DNA of 64,000 bases from Effusibacillus dendaii (lineage in GTDB: Bacteria; Bacillota; Bacilli; Tumebacillales; Effusibacillaceae), in contig NZ_AP023366.1 of the NCBI RefSeq assembly GCF_015097055.1, forward strand, positions 1,402,501-1,466,500. Direction: 5' to 3'. Position numbers and translations under genes: made by a program. Positions 31,113 through 40,330 of the stretch are shown piece by piece; within the stretch, counting starts at the first letter, position 1, and each line of letters opens with the position of its first letter. Below the pieces are notes generated by a model. It did no database searches. It had not been told where the DNA came from and was given only the letters and a program-made list of their open reading frames with translations.

Positions 31113-32573
31113 TTATTTTACGACTTTCACCTGTGCAATGTCAGGATCATCCGGTCCTTGCACCGGCAACCCCGCTTTCATATGTTCCCGGATATACTCA
31201 ATATTCTCGCGAGTGACAATTTCTCCCGGCATCAGGATGGGAATTCCCGGCGGATACACCATTACCAATTCGGCAAATGTCCGTCCGATCGCTTCATCAA
31301 AAGGAACTACCTCTGTTTCTGAATAGAACGCCTCACGAGGCGACATGGCCAACCGTGGAATTTCCGGCAGACGCACCTGTACCATCGGTTTCCCGGTTTG
31401 GTACACATGACGCTCCGCAATCCGACGCAGGGCATTCAGCAAAGCATCGATCGTTTCCCTTGTATCGCCGCCTGTCACGATGCACAGAATATTGTAGAGG
31501 TCCGACAATTCCACTTCAATATTAAACTCTTCCCGCAAAATACGCTCCACATCATACCCGGTAATCCCCAATTTCACAACGGAAACGGTTAATTTCAGGG
31601 GGTCCAGGTCATAAACGGATGAGTTGTGCAGAATTTCTTTGCCGAAACAATACAGTCCGTCGATTCGGTTAATCTCTTGGCGGGCATAATCCGCCAGTTC
31701 GAGTGCTTTGTCAAGCATATCGTGACCGTTGATCGCCAAATGTTTCCTCGCTGTATCCAGCGAAGCCAACAGCACATAGGAGGTGGACGTAGTGGTCAGC
31801 ATCGACAGAATCGACTGCACATGGTTCGGATTGACCAATCCCTCTTTCACATTCAAGACAGAACTCTGCGTCATCGAACCGCCCAGCTTGTGAACGGAGG
31901 TAGCCGCCATGTCGGCACCTGCCTGCATGGCAGACAACGGCAATTTTTCATGAAAATGGATGTGAACACCATGCGCTTCGTCCACAATCACAGGAATTCC
32001 CCTCTCATGCGCCATATCCACGATCGATTTTAAATCGCATGACACTCCAAAATAGGTCGGGTTGATCAACAAAATTCCTTTTGCATCCGGATGTTGCTGC
32101 AATGTACGCTCGACCGTCTGGTAAGAGACGCCATGCGCAATTCCAAGATTTGGATCAAGTTCCGGGTGCATGAAGACCGGTTGCGCACCAGACAGAATAA
32201 TGGCTGCCGACACCGATTTGTGTACATTCCGCGGCACCAACAGTTTGTCTCCCGGTCCCACGACCGACATGACCATTGTCATAATGGCCCCAGAAGTACC
32301 CTGTACAGAGAAAAATGTATGGTCTGCGCCAAACGCTTTTGCCGCCAATTCCTGCGCTTCGCGAATCATCCCTTTCGGATTGTGCAAATCGTCAAGCGGA
32401 GCAATGTTGATCAAATCGATGGATAGAGCGTTTGAGCCGATAAAATCACGAAATTCCGCCGACATCCCACTGCCTTTCTTGTGGCCGGGTATATGAAATT
32501 GAATCGGATCCCGTTTTGCATGTTCCACAAGCATTGTAAAAAGCGGCGTACGTTCCTGTTCCTGTTTGTTCAT
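31113..32573 (-). CDS. arginine/lysine/ornithine decarboxylase (SpeA/Orn-Lys-Arg type)
   Basis: 486 residues, fold-type I PLP enzyme. Signature: IPGHKKGSGMS near the N-terminus; GTSGAIMTMVM; HKSVSAAIILSGA; VDEAHGVHIHF; and TSVHKLGGSMTQSS with the PLP lysine. The C-terminal domain FPGDTR-type region reads YPPGIPILMPGEIVT. Firmicutes enzymes of this length (about 490 residues, lacking the N-terminal wing) are SpeA-type biosynthetic arginine decarboxylases or CadA-type lysine decarboxylases. The choice cannot be made from sequence. Confidence 0.9.
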   Translation of the reverse strand: MNKQEQERTPLFTMLVEHAKRDPIQFHIPGHKKGSGMSAEFRDFIGSNALSIDLINIAPLDDLHNPKGMIREAQELAAKAFGADHTFFSVQGTSGAIMTMVMSVVGPGDKLLVPRNVHKSVSAAIILSGAQPVFMHPELDPNLGIAHGVSYQTVERTLQQHPDAKGILLINPTYFGVSCDLKSIVDMAHERGIPVIVDEAHGVHIHFHEKLPLSAMQAGADMAATSVHKLGGSMTQSSVLNVKEGLVNPNHVQSILSMLTTTSTSYVLLASLDTARKHLAINGHDMLDKALELADYARQEINRIDGLYCFGKEILHNSSVYDLDPLKLTVSVVKLGITGYDVERILREEFNIEVELSDLYNILCIVTGGDTRETIDALLNALRRIAERHVYQTGKPMVQVRLPEIPRLAMSPREAFYSETEVVPFDEAIGRTFAELVMVYPPGIPILMPGEIVTRENIEYIREHMKAGLPVQGPDDPDIAQVKVVK

Positions 32574-32723
32574 TCAAGCTTCCCGACCTTTCTGCAAAAA
32601 GGGACATTGCAGGAGTCCCATTTCATAACAGCAAGTAGTATACCAGAAGCTTATCCAGCCGGAAAGAAAAAAACGCAAACCGTATGTTCAGGCAAAGATA
32701 TCCTCTCGCTCCGTATGTTCAGG

Positions 32724-33461
32724 CTATAAATAACGTCTCGCTCCGACATAGCGCGCGCTCCAATAGGAGTTGGACAGGGAAGAGATGATCACGCCCTGCG
32801 ACGAACTGGCATGAATAAATTGTCCATCGCCAATGTAAATTCCAAGATGCGACGGGCCCACACGGGTTGTTGTAAAAAACACCAGGTCGCCGACTTCCAG
32901 TTTGCTTCGGTCAACCGGTGTCCCATTCTTGTACTGGTCGGCCGAAACGCGGGGAATCGTCAGTCCGTTTTGGGCAAATACGTAACTGGAAAAACCGGAG
33001 CAGTCAAATCCTGACGGTGTGTTGCCGCCCCACAGATAGGGTACGCCTATATATTTTTTTGCTGTTGCTACAATATTGGCTTGCAGGATTGATTTCTCTT
33101 GCGTGGTAGGTTTCTCTTGCGGGATTGATGTGTTTTGCGGGTTTTGTTGCTCTTGGGGAATTTGTTTGTTTAGAACGCTGAATGTTTTTGGCCCAACGAC
33201 ACCATCGGCCGTTAACCCGTTCGCTTGTTGAAATTTGACCACCGCATCACGGGTGATCGACCCAAAGTAGCCGGTTTCCGTTGCTGAGAAATAACCCAGC
33301 TGCTTCAAATCTGACTGTAACGTTTTCACATCTGCACTCGACATTCCGGTTTTCAAAACGGTATCTCCGAAAGCCGCTTCCGCCATTCCATGAATCGATA
33401 AGGCAGCGATCATGGCACCTGCTGCCAGCATCCCTTTCCAATAACGTTTCCCATGTCGCAT
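32724..33461 (-). CDS. NlpC/P60 cell-wall endopeptidase with peptidoglycan-binding domain
   Basis: 245 residues from the ATG at 33461 (GGGAGG upstream). A signal peptide ends near [11 protein letters not shown]_binding_1 domain ([30 protein letters not shown]) is followed by a Pro/Gln linker. The C-terminal NlpC/P60 domain has the catalytic Cys in [12 protein letters not shown], His in PSHLGIYIG, and the third residue in QFIHASS. It cleaves peptide stems of peptidoglycan. The gene ends with two short direct repeats at its 3' side. Confidence 0.93.
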   Translation of the reverse strand: MRHGKRYWKGMLAAGAMIAALSIHGMAEAAFGDTVLKTGMSSADVKTLQSDLKQLGYFSATETGYFGSITRDAVVKFQQANGLTADGVVGPKTFSVLNKQIPQEQQNPQNTSIPQEKPTTQEKSILQANIVATAKKYIGVPYLWGGNTPSGFDCSGFSSYVFAQNGLTIPRVSADQYKNGTPVDRSKLEVGDLVFFTTTRVGPSHLGIYIGDGQFIHASSSQGVIISSLSNSYWSARYVGARRYL

Positions 33462-33566
33462 CTCTGTACCTCCCAGTATCACCTAGTTGTGGTAATGTTT
33501 CCAATTCTATTTTAAAAAAGATAGATACTGGAAGGTAGCTGTAAAATTTACCATTCTGGTATGGAA

Positions 33567-34466
33567 TTAGGAGATTTCCGTATGCGTATTCTTGCCTGTC
33601 CGATTCGGGAGTTTCAACTGCAGGATGAACAAAGACAACAGAATCATCAGGGCCCCTGCCATTTGCAGCGGCGTCATGCGTTCCGCAAACAGCAAATACC
33701 CCAACAGGATAGTGAACACAGGTTCAAACATAGAAATAATGGAGGCATTAGCAGGGCCGATCAGTTGAATGCTGGCACTGAAAAGCCAGATGCCGAGCAC
33801 AGTCGAAAACAGGGAAATAGCCAAAATCGCCAGATATCCATACGGGGCCATAACCGGATGAATCGAACGGTTCAACAGGCCAATCGCCGCAAATGCCAAA
33901 AAAGCGCCTGTTACCAGAAAGGCGGTCATTGTCAAAACAGGCAGTCCCAGTCCGACCTGACGGTTCACCAAAATAAAGAACGAGTAAAGCAACCCGGCTG
34001 CTCCTCCCAGCAGAACCCCCAACAGGTTGATCTGTCCGCCAGACAATCCGACAATCATCAGCAGCCCGAAAAAGGAACAGAACAAAGCAACCCCTTTGCG
34101 TGCCTGCCATTTCTCTTGTCTGGTCAACAAGCTCAATACTGTCACAAAGGCCGGATACAGATAGAGAAGAATCGCCGTCATCGAGGCGGAAATATATTTC
34201 AGGGAGGCAAAATAGCAGAACGATACAACGGCATAGCCCAGCATCCCTAACAAAACACATTGAACAACCGCCCATTTTCCAATTCGGACAGGCAGCTTGC
34301 GAACCCACACAATCACCCATAAAGCGATCGCCGCAAATAAAAAACGACCGGTCAGTACCGTTATCACGTCACCACCGGCCCGGTAAGCATAATTCGCAAA
34401 GATCGGCATCGCCCCAAAACCGCAAGCGGACAGTACAGCAAACCAGATTCCTTTCGCCTGATTCAT
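33567..34466 (-). CDS. EamA-family transporter
   Basis: 299 residues, ten predicted membrane helices in two EamA repeats (FAVLSACGFGAMPIFANYAYR and GYLAILAISLFSTVLGIWLF; FEPVFTILLGYLLFAERMTPLQ is typical of the second). These proteins export metabolites such as amino acids or nucleosides; the substrate is unknown. The start overlaps the ywhD stop by four bases, so the two genes are translationally coupled. Confidence 0.88.
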   Translation of the reverse strand: MNQAKGIWFAVLSACGFGAMPIFANYAYRAGGDVITVLTGRFLFAAIALWVIVWVRKLPVRIGKWAVVQCVLLGMLGYAVVSFCYFASLKYISASMTAILLYLYPAFVTVLSLLTRQEKWQARKGVALFCSFFGLLMIVGLSGGQINLLGVLLGGAAGLLYSFFILVNRQVGLGLPVLTMTAFLVTGAFLAFAAIGLLNRSIHPVMAPYGYLAILAISLFSTVLGIWLFSASIQLIGPANASIISMFEPVFTILLGYLLFAERMTPLQMAGALMILLSLFILQLKLPNRTGKNTHTEIS

Positions 34467-34933
34467 GGAACTTGCAAAGCCTCACGGAATTCCGGGCGGG
34501 CATTGTTCCAAAGTTCTCCATCCCGGAATTCTTTCAGAAAATTGGCCAGTTTCGTCTTCTCGCCGGTTTCCAGCAGATCAACTTTGATGGCCCCTTTCAT
34601 CGCGTCTCCCATTTTGTTGACCTGGTCGGGCAAACTCTTGTACCCGAGTTTCGCCTCCGCGTCAATCCGAAACGGAATCGCAGCACAAACTCCATGGTAC
34701 CCCATGCCGTTCGTTCCTTTTGTCAGTGTGACCCAGACAACGCTGACCCGCCGCCCGCCTGGTATCTGGTCAGGGCTTGTGGCGCCAAACTGAATTCCCC
34801 GCTCGACGCGGCTCTTGCCATGAATCGCCCCGTTATCGACAAATATCTGATCGCCATCGATAATTACGGCCGACAGGGACGCAAATTCGTCCGGTGTGTC
34901 ATGACTCGATTTCGCAGTCAGGTTTAATTCCAT
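34463..34933 (-). CDS. ywhD: YwhD family protein
   Basis: 156 residues. The block SLSAVIIDGDQIFVDNGAIHGKSRVERGIQF followed by TSPDQIPGGRRVSVVWVTL is the YwhD signature in Bacilli. Function unknown; no catalytic residues are assigned. Coupled to the downstream EamA gene; the second EamA gene is 25 bases upstream on the same strand. Confidence 0.9.
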   Translation of the reverse strand: MELNLTAKSSHDTPDEFASLSAVIIDGDQIFVDNGAIHGKSRVERGIQFGATSPDQIPGGRRVSVVWVTLTKGTNGMGYHGVCAAIPFRIDAEAKLGYKSLPDQVNKMGDAMKGAIKVDLLETGEKTKLANFLKEFRDGELWNNARPEFREALQVP

Positions 34934-34958
34934 AAAAATCTCACTCCTTGGTTATACA

Positions 34959-35933
34959 TCAAATACTATCCGACACGTGCTGCGAATTGCGAGCTTGCAG
35001 AGCTGTCACAGTCTGGACAGAGGCGTTTAATCGGGGTGTCCGTCTGCCGATTGTACCCAGCCAAATTCCGGCAAACACGAGACCAAATCCGACCGCATGC
35101 AGCCAGATAAACCTTTCCCCCAGCAATAGGATAGCAAACACCAGGCTCGCAACCGGCATTCCGTTTAAATACATCGCCGTTGGACCGGCGCCAATTTTTT
35201 GGATGCCATTATTAAACCAGATTCCACAAACAGCGGTTGCAAAAACAGAGGAAAACAAAAGCGCTCCCCAAACGAACCAGTCGGTTGGCCAGAGGATGCC
35301 GCCAACCGCTTTCGATTCGAATACAGATCCAATTGCAAGAAAGATCGTGCCGACCAGATTCATGTACGAAGTAACAACCAAAACCGGAACGGTCTCCGCC
35401 GCTTTTTTAATAAACAATCCGGCAATCACATAAAAAAGCATCGCTGCTATCACGATCCATTCGCCTTTCCCCAAATGGAACAGGTTGGTCGCTCCCTGCA
35501 TCAGCGAATCCCCCATCACCACCACAAAAACCCCGGCAAACCCCATCACAATTCCGACAATTCGTTGCCATCCGATTGGTTCACGGAACAGGAAGTAAGC
35601 AAGCACACCAGTAACCAGTGGATTGAGTCCCAGGATTAAGGAACCGGTCGACGCATTAGCCGACTTTAATCCCATTGCCAAGGTCATTTGATGTAACGCC
35701 ACTCCGGATAAACCAGCCCCTGCAATATAGAGCCATGATTTTAAGGAAATGCGGGAAAATCCGTTCTTAAAAAACAAAGTCGCCAGCAAAACCAGCGTTC
35801 CAATCCCGATCCGAATGGCTCCAAGCGTTACAGGCGGCAAATAGCCAACCAGAAATTTGACTATGACGACATTAAGTCCCCAAACCACAACAACCGCCCA
35901 CAGCAAAGCCTTTACAGATCGCTCTTCGTTCAT
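34959..35933 (-). CDS. EamA-family transporter
   Basis: 324 residues from the ATG at 35933 (GAGAGGGTG upstream); the frame extends to 35981. Ten membrane helices; second-half motif VGIVMGFAGVFVVVMGD and final LLGERFIWLHAVGFGLVFAGIWLG. A paralogue of the transporter at 33567 with low identity. It lies 25 bases downstream of dapF and probably shares its transcript. Confidence 0.86.
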   Translation of the reverse strand: MNEERSVKALLWAVVVVWGLNVVIVKFLVGYLPPVTLGAIRIGIGTLVLLATLFFKNGFSRISLKSWLYIAGAGLSGVALHQMTLAMGLKSANASTGSLILGLNPLVTGVLAYFLFREPIGWQRIVGIVMGFAGVFVVVMGDSLMQGATNLFHLGKGEWIVIAAMLFYVIAGLFIKKAAETVPVLVVTSYMNLVGTIFLAIGSVFESKAVGGILWPTDWFVWGALLFSSVFATAVCGIWFNNGIQKIGAGPTAMYLNGMPVASLVFAILLLGERFIWLHAVGFGLVFAGIWLGTIGRRTPRLNASVQTVTALQARNSQHVSDSI

Positions 35934-35958
35934 TGGGCACCCTCTCGTCTTCGCAATT

Positions 35959-36810
35959 TTACCGGTAAAAAATGCCATCACATATAAAATTGGCCGGACC
36001 TGTCATATAAATACGGCCGTCTTCGCGCCACTCAATCTGCAGATCGCCGCCAAGCAGATGAACCAGCACATTGCAATCTGTTTTTTCCGTCAGCACGCCC
36101 GCCACGACCGCCGCGCAAGCACCCGTACCACATGCCTGGGTAATGCCGGAACCCCGCTCCCAGACGCGGAAAATAATTTCGTTTCGGCTGACCACCTCGA
36201 TAAATTCGACGTTCACCCGTTCCGGAAACCGTTCATCAAATTCAATTACCGGCCCAATCCTCTCCACATCGACCGCATCCGCATCATCGACAAAAATCAC
36301 CGCGTGCGGATTGCCCATCGAAACGGCTGTGACCGCAAACGGCATTCCGTGAAACGTAAACGTTTCTTCAATCGTTTTTGAGTCAGGGTTCCCCAACATC
36401 GGGATTTCCTGTTTGGTTAAACGCGGCATTCCCATATCGACTGTCACCGATTCCGTTTTGCCATCAGTGCCCAAGTGGATTTGCGCTTCCACATTGCCGC
36501 CGAGCGTTTCGATTTGAATGTTTCTCTTATCAGTCAAACCGCGATCATACACATATTTGGCCACACAGCGCAAACCGTTTCCGCAGTTTTTCGCTTCTGA
36601 TCCATCATTGTTAAAAACCCGCATACGAAAATCCGCCTTGTCAGAAGGACCGATCAGGATCATGCCGTCAGATCCGATGCCTGTGTTGACATTGCTGACC
36701 TGTACCGCCAGCGATGCCAGTTCCGCCTCTTGCAGCGTTTCTTCAAACAGATTCACGTATATGTACGTATTGCCCAAGCCATGCATTTTCGTAAATTTAA
36801 ACTGTGCCAT
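35959..36810 (-). CDS. dapF: diaminopimelate epimerase
   Basis: 283 residues from the ATG at 36810 (GGGCGGGTGA upstream). Converts LL- to meso-diaminopimelate for lysine and peptidoglycan synthesis. Both catalytic cysteines are present: NNDGSEAKNCGNGLRC (first) and ERGSGITQACGTGACA (second). The N-terminal KFTKMHGLGNTYIYVNL is the family hallmark; in most relatives the end reads DFVLVD, so YIYVN is a mild variant. Lies between the M16 peptidase gene and an EamA gene. Confidence 0.95.
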   Translation of the reverse strand: MAQFKFTKMHGLGNTYIYVNLFEETLQEAELASLAVQVSNVNTGIGSDGMILIGPSDKADFRMRVFNNDGSEAKNCGNGLRCVAKYVYDRGLTDKRNIQIETLGGNVEAQIHLGTDGKTESVTVDMGMPRLTKQEIPMLGNPDSKTIEETFTFHGMPFAVTAVSMGNPHAVIFVDDADAVDVERIGPVIEFDERFPERVNVEFIEVVSRNEIIFRVWERGSGITQACGTGACAAVVAGVLTEKTDCNVLVHLLGGDLQIEWREDGRIYMTGPANFICDGIFYR

Positions 36811-36862
36811 TCGATCACCCGCCCGAAAAACTATCCCCATTATACGCCTTGCGCGAAAAGAT

Positions 36863-38161
36863 TTACAGTTCCACTTTGCCTACCGTGACAATCGACTCCT
36901 GTTCCTCATCAAGCATCGACCGGGCTAAGTCAATGACCTGCTCTCTGGTGGCCGCTTCAATCGATTCCACATCTTCCGTGAGTTCCCTCACACGCCCGAA
37001 TACCGCTTCATTCTGCATCATCCGTTCCGCCCGCCACATCACCTGGTCCGATTGAAAAAGCAAATTTGCCTTCAATGTCGCTTTAGCCAATGCAAGCTCA
37101 TCATCTGTCACATTGGTTCGGATCGACTCTATCTCCTGCCGGATTGCCGCCAGCAATTGCGCCGCCTGATCCGAATGAGTGGCCGACTGAATTCCGTAAA
37201 TGCCTCTCTCTTTCCAACCGGAATAAAAGCCGCCCACTGAATAGGCCAGCCCCAATTCGTTACGGACTTTGCGAAACAGCCGGGACCAACTGTCTCCCCC
37301 CAGAATCAGCGACAGAATATCCAGCACAGGAAGCGCTTTATCAGTCAGTGCAGGGGCCGAAAATCCAAGCAACAGGTGTTCCTGTTCATTCTCATCTGAA
37401 ACATGCAACCGTTTCGGGTGGCCACCCTTTGACACTTCCGGTCCTGCCTGCTCGCCGTTTCGCTGTCCGCCCTTCGCCCGTCCGTCTGCCAGTCGCTGCC
37501 GCTCCGCCCGTCCTTCTGTTTGTTTTTTGTCTGTAAACCAGCGCTCTACCGAGTCCAAAACAGCCGATTGATCGATATTTCCGACGATCGAGACGATCAG
37601 GTTGTCTGGCGTGTAAAAATCGTCGGCAAATTTCCGCAACCGGCTGCGATCCAATTTTGGCAAAGAAGCTTCCGTCCCCAAAATTGGATGACCAAAATCG
37701 CCCAATACCAGATGGTACAAACAATCTTCGCCCCAAGCAGCCGGATCGTCCCGCGTCATTCTCAATTCTTCCAGGATGATGTCCCGTTCGCGGGCAACCG
37801 CCTCCGGGTCGAGCGCAAAACCGCTCAGCATCTCCCCCATAATGTCCAGCGCCTGCGGCAACGTATCGGCTGGCGCCGTCAGCTCATAAACGGTCGCGTC
37901 AAAACCGGTTGCCGCATTGGCGGAAGCTCCGACTCTTGCCAGATCGGTCATCAACCGATCATGATTTTTCTGCTTCGTTCCCTGAAACACCATATGCTCT
38001 AAAAAATGGGCGGTCCCCCATGCGTCGGAGCCCTCTTCCTGCGAAGAGCCTGCTCCAAACCGAAAGAGCGCCGCCGCTCCGTTAAAATGGGGGGTGTGCT
38101 GCGTCAAAACCACCATTCCGTTCTTGCAAACGGTTCTTTTAATTGAAAAATCACCTTTCAT
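36863..38161 (-). CDS. M16 family zinc peptidase
   Basis: 432 residues: an M16 peptidase domain with the inverted zinc motif HFLEHMVFQGT (HxxEH) and the distal Glu in IILEELRMTRDDP. An unusual Arg/Gly/Lys-rich insertion (about 225-255, GRAKGGQRNGEQAG) and an M16_C half with SWSRLFRKVRNELGLAYSVG follow. YmxG/MlpA-type processing proteases have this size. The start overlaps the Spx-like gene end by four bases. Confidence 0.9.
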   Translation of the reverse strand: MKGDFSIKRTVCKNGMVVLTQHTPHFNGAAALFRFGAGSSQEEGSDAWGTAHFLEHMVFQGTKQKNHDRLMTDLARVGASANAATGFDATVYELTAPADTLPQALDIMGEMLSGFALDPEAVARERDIILEELRMTRDDPAAWGEDCLYHLVLGDFGHPILGTEASLPKLDRSRLRKFADDFYTPDNLIVSIVGNIDQSAVLDSVERWFTDKKQTEGRAERQRLADGRAKGGQRNGEQAGPEVSKGGHPKRLHVSDENEQEHLLLGFSAPALTDKALPVLDILSLILGGDSWSRLFRKVRNELGLAYSVGGFYSGWKERGIYGIQSATHSDQAAQLLAAIRQEIESIRTNVTDDELALAKATLKANLLFQSDQVMWRAERMMQNEAVFGRVRELTEDVESIEAATREQVIDLARSMLDEEQESIVTVGKVEL

Positions 38162-38520
38162 GCCTGCAGCACCTGATCGACCGCTTCCTGTTTGAAACCG
38201 ACCGTTACCCGATCTCCATATCTGATCACAGGCCGTTTGACCAGCATACCGTCAGAGACCAACAGCGTGATTAATTCATCTTCCGACATCGAACCGATTT
38301 TATCTTTAAGGCCCAATTCCCTGTATTTTTGCCCGCTTGTATTGAACCATTTGCGTATGTCCAGACCGCTTTTTGCAATCAGATCGCGCAGTTCCTGTTT
38401 GTTTAGCGGTTCGTCCACAATGTGTCGCTCCTGCACCTGAAATCCTTTGCTTTCGATATATTTTTTCGCGTTGCGGCATGTTGAACATTTTGGATAATGG
38501 ATAAACTGAACCTGTGGCAT
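38158..38520 (-). CDS. Spx/ArsC-family thioredoxin-fold protein
   Basis: 120 residues with HYPKCSTCRNAKKYIESKGF, a CxxC variant of the Spx/arsenate reductase family, and the conserved VKRPVIRYGDRVTVGF. The YusI/YqgZ (MgsR) group has this pattern. It may act as a redox-sensing RNA-polymerase-binding regulator or as a glutaredoxin-like reductase. Divergent from the dps gene at 38624. Confidence 0.85.
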   Translation of the reverse strand: MPQVQFIHYPKCSTCRNAKKYIESKGFQVQERHIVDEPLNKQELRDLIAKSGLDIRKWFNTSGQKYRELGLKDKIGSMSEDELITLLVSDGMLVKRPVIRYGDRVTVGFKQEAVDQVLQA

Positions 38521-38623
38521 AAAAACCCCTCCGTTTCATAAATAAAATGTAGGCTGGCTCATGGTAAGTTCTTACAAAAAAGATATACTATAAATGTACC
38601 ATCAATCAAAGGGGGCATGTAAA

Positions 38624-39058
38624 ATGTCTGAAACAGTAAACGTATTGAACAAACAAATCGCAAACTGGAGCGTACTGTACATCAAGCTGCACAATTTCCA
38701 CTGGTATGTGCAGGGGCCGCAATTTTTCACTTTACATGCGAAGTTTGAGGAACTGTACAACGAAGCCGCTGCACATATTGACGAATTGGCCGAACGTCTG
38801 CTGGCGTTGGGCGGCAAACCGATCGCCACCATGCGGGAAGCATTGGAAACAGCCAGCGTGAAGGAAGCAAACGGCAATGAAACGGCCGAACAGATGGTGA
38901 AAGCCACAGCAAATGATTTCTCGGTCATTATTCAGGAATTAAAAAACGGAATGGAAATCGCGCAAAATCAAAACGATGAAACAACGGCCGATATGCTGCT
39001 GGCGATTCACTCCCAGCTGGAAAAACACGTCTGGATGTTACGAGCGTTTCTTAAATAG
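38624..39058 (+). CDS. dps: Dps family DNA-protecting ferritin-like protein
   Basis: 144 residues from the ATG at 38624 (AAAGGGGG upstream). Ferroxidase-site residues lie in [20 protein letters not shown] and [24 protein letters not shown]. Dps dodecamers oxidise and store iron, protecting DNA from hydroxyl radicals. A near-palindrome GTAAGTTCTTAC lies at about 38565-38576 in the promoter region, which could bind a PerR/Fur-type repressor, though it fits that consensus poorly. Confidence 0.92.
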   Translation: MSETVNVLNKQIANWSVLYIKLHNFHWYVQGPQFFTLHAKFEELYNEAAAHIDELAERLLALGGKPIATMREALETASVKEANGNETAEQMVKATANDFSVIIQELKNGMEIAQNQNDETTADMLLAIHSQLEKHVWMLRAFLK

Positions 39059-39096
39059 ATTGCCCACAATAATTGCCAACAAGAGGAGGCTCACGC

Positions 39097-39291
39097 ATGA
39101 ATGAATTGGAGCCGCAACACCCGCATGAAATGATTCAGGAAGCACTCCTGTTGTTGCAGCAGGACGCTCCCGACCTGAAAAATGCGATTCAGCTTCTTCA
39201 GTCAGCCCGGCAATTGATGCGGACACAGTCCGAAACGGATGAAAACAGCCGCGTCGAGAGTTGGGGCTGGTCAAATGATACCATCGATTGA
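39097..39291 (+). CDS. small hypothetical protein (64 aa)
   Basis: 64-residue acidic helical protein (MNELEPQHPHEMIQEALLLL...) starting at the ATG 39097 with AAGAGGAGG upstream. It follows dps by 38 bases. The helical segment DAPDLKNAIQLLQSARQLMR suggests a small bundle. Unknown function. Confidence 0.62.
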   Translation: MNELEPQHPHEMIQEALLLLQQDAPDLKNAIQLLQSARQLMRTQSETDENSRVESWGWSNDTID

Positions 39292-39334
39292 CACTGCGAA
39301 TTTTGCTATACTTAAAATCCGGGAGGTGCGATCC

Positions 39335-39631
39335 ATGTACGTAGTATTTAACGTTTTGCAGGTTCCACAAGAAGGCAAAGCCAAAATGATCGAACTGTTC
39401 GGCAAAAGCGCCGACAATATGAAACAGGTTCCTGGCTGTCTGGAATTCATGTTCCTCGATTCAAACGAAGAGGACAAACAGATCGTCTACACGAAATGGG
39501 AAAATAAAGAAGCGTTTGTCGCCTGGACGCAAAGTGAGGCATTCCGTCGTGCGCATGATGAACGGCGAACCAGCGGATCTACGGCTACCGGTTCCAAACT
39601 GGAAACCTATCAAGTGATTCACCATACATAA
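39335..39631 (+). CDS. antibiotic biosynthesis monooxygenase domain protein (heme-degrading HmoA-like)
   Basis: 98 residues from the ATG at 39335 (GGGAGGTG upstream). ABM fold: MYVVFNVLQVPQEGKAKMIE, VPGCLEFMFLDSNEEDKQIV, and TKWENKEAFVAWTQSEAFRRAH. The last carries the His of heme monooxygenases. HmoA/HmoB of Bacillus release iron from heme; a Dps gene nearby fits iron handling. The enzymatic role is inferred. Confidence 0.8.
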   Translation: MYVVFNVLQVPQEGKAKMIELFGKSADNMKQVPGCLEFMFLDSNEEDKQIVYTKWENKEAFVAWTQSEAFRRAHDERRTSGSTATGSKLETYQVIHHT

Positions 39632-39647
39632 GGCTCGCAATTAAAAC

Positions 39648-39707
39648 AGACGCTTCGGAGGCGAGCCGCCATACGATACCGCTCACCGGAAGCGTCTTTT
39701 GTTTTTC
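39648..39707 (+). terminator. intrinsic terminator after the ABM-domain gene
   Basis: Long stem AGACGCTTCCGG-type (39648-39660) with CCGGAAGCGTCT (39686-39697), followed by TTTTGTTTTT. The loop includes a smaller hairpin. Confidence 0.8.
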
Positions 39708-39719
39708 GTTACGATCACT

Positions 39720-40310
39720 TCATAACCGAGCCGATTTTTGCAAAATCTGGCCGATCTGTTCCCGCCGCTTCGCAAACTGCTCATCCGGCAACACCGGTAC
39801 GCGTTCCACATCGCAGAGCGATTGGTCGAGCGAAATCCATGAAAAACACCCTAGATACTGATTTAGAACAGGAATCGTCACCGGTTCTGCCAAACGATAG
39901 GCACGAATGAGAAGCACATGCAGCGGTTTCGTCTTTTTCCAATGCAGCCGCTCCGCCGCATACTCGTTCGTATACACATAAAACGGCGCCAGTTCCGCCA
40001 GAATCTGCTCGTCCAAAAGCGGATATTCCTCTACCACCTCCGCAAACAGCCGGATGGTTACCTGATCCTGTTTCGCCGGATCAAAGCCTTGCAGCGTAGC
40101 CTGCAGATCAGATTGATACTCTGGACGTATCAGATCGGCTTTCTGATGCTCATATGTGGGATAGAGATAAAACGATTTTTCTTTTAACTGAAAATCTCTC
40201 GTTTCTTCGCGTATGCCGCCTTTTCGCAGCAAAATGGTTTGTTTTCCCGCTTCCAGCGCTTGAATCGCTACTGCCCATTCCTTCAGAGCGACCGATTGCC
40301 GATCTTCCAT
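39720..40310 (-). CDS. DUF1802 family protein
   Basis: 196 residues from the ATG at 40310. The beginning VALKEWAVAIQALEAGKQTILLRKGGIRE is the DUF1802 signature, followed by KSFYLYPTYEHQKADLI. The ending forms a helical lobe. Function unknown. It is 20 bases downstream of the predicted selenoprotein gene at 40331, so the two may be co-transcribed. Confidence 0.82.
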   Translation of the reverse strand: MEDRQSVALKEWAVAIQALEAGKQTILLRKGGIREETRDFQLKEKSFYLYPTYEHQKADLIRPEYQSDLQATLQGFDPAKQDQVTIRLFAEVVEEYPLLDEQILAELAPFYVYTNEYAAERLHWKKTKPLHVLLIRAYRLAEPVTIPVLNQYLGCFSWISLDQSLCDVERVPVLPDEQFAKRREQIGQILQKSARL

Positions 40311-40330
40311 TTCTTTCGTGCCCCCTGTCT

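Noticed and set aside
32690-32745. Short duplicated stretch CCGTATGTTCAGGC ... CTCGCTCC near the NlpC/P60 stop
   Set aside because: A small local duplication at the gene end; no sign of function.
34100-34927. Plus-strand open frame of 275 codons
   Set aside because: Crosses ywhD and an EamA gene in antisense; both of those have family signatures.
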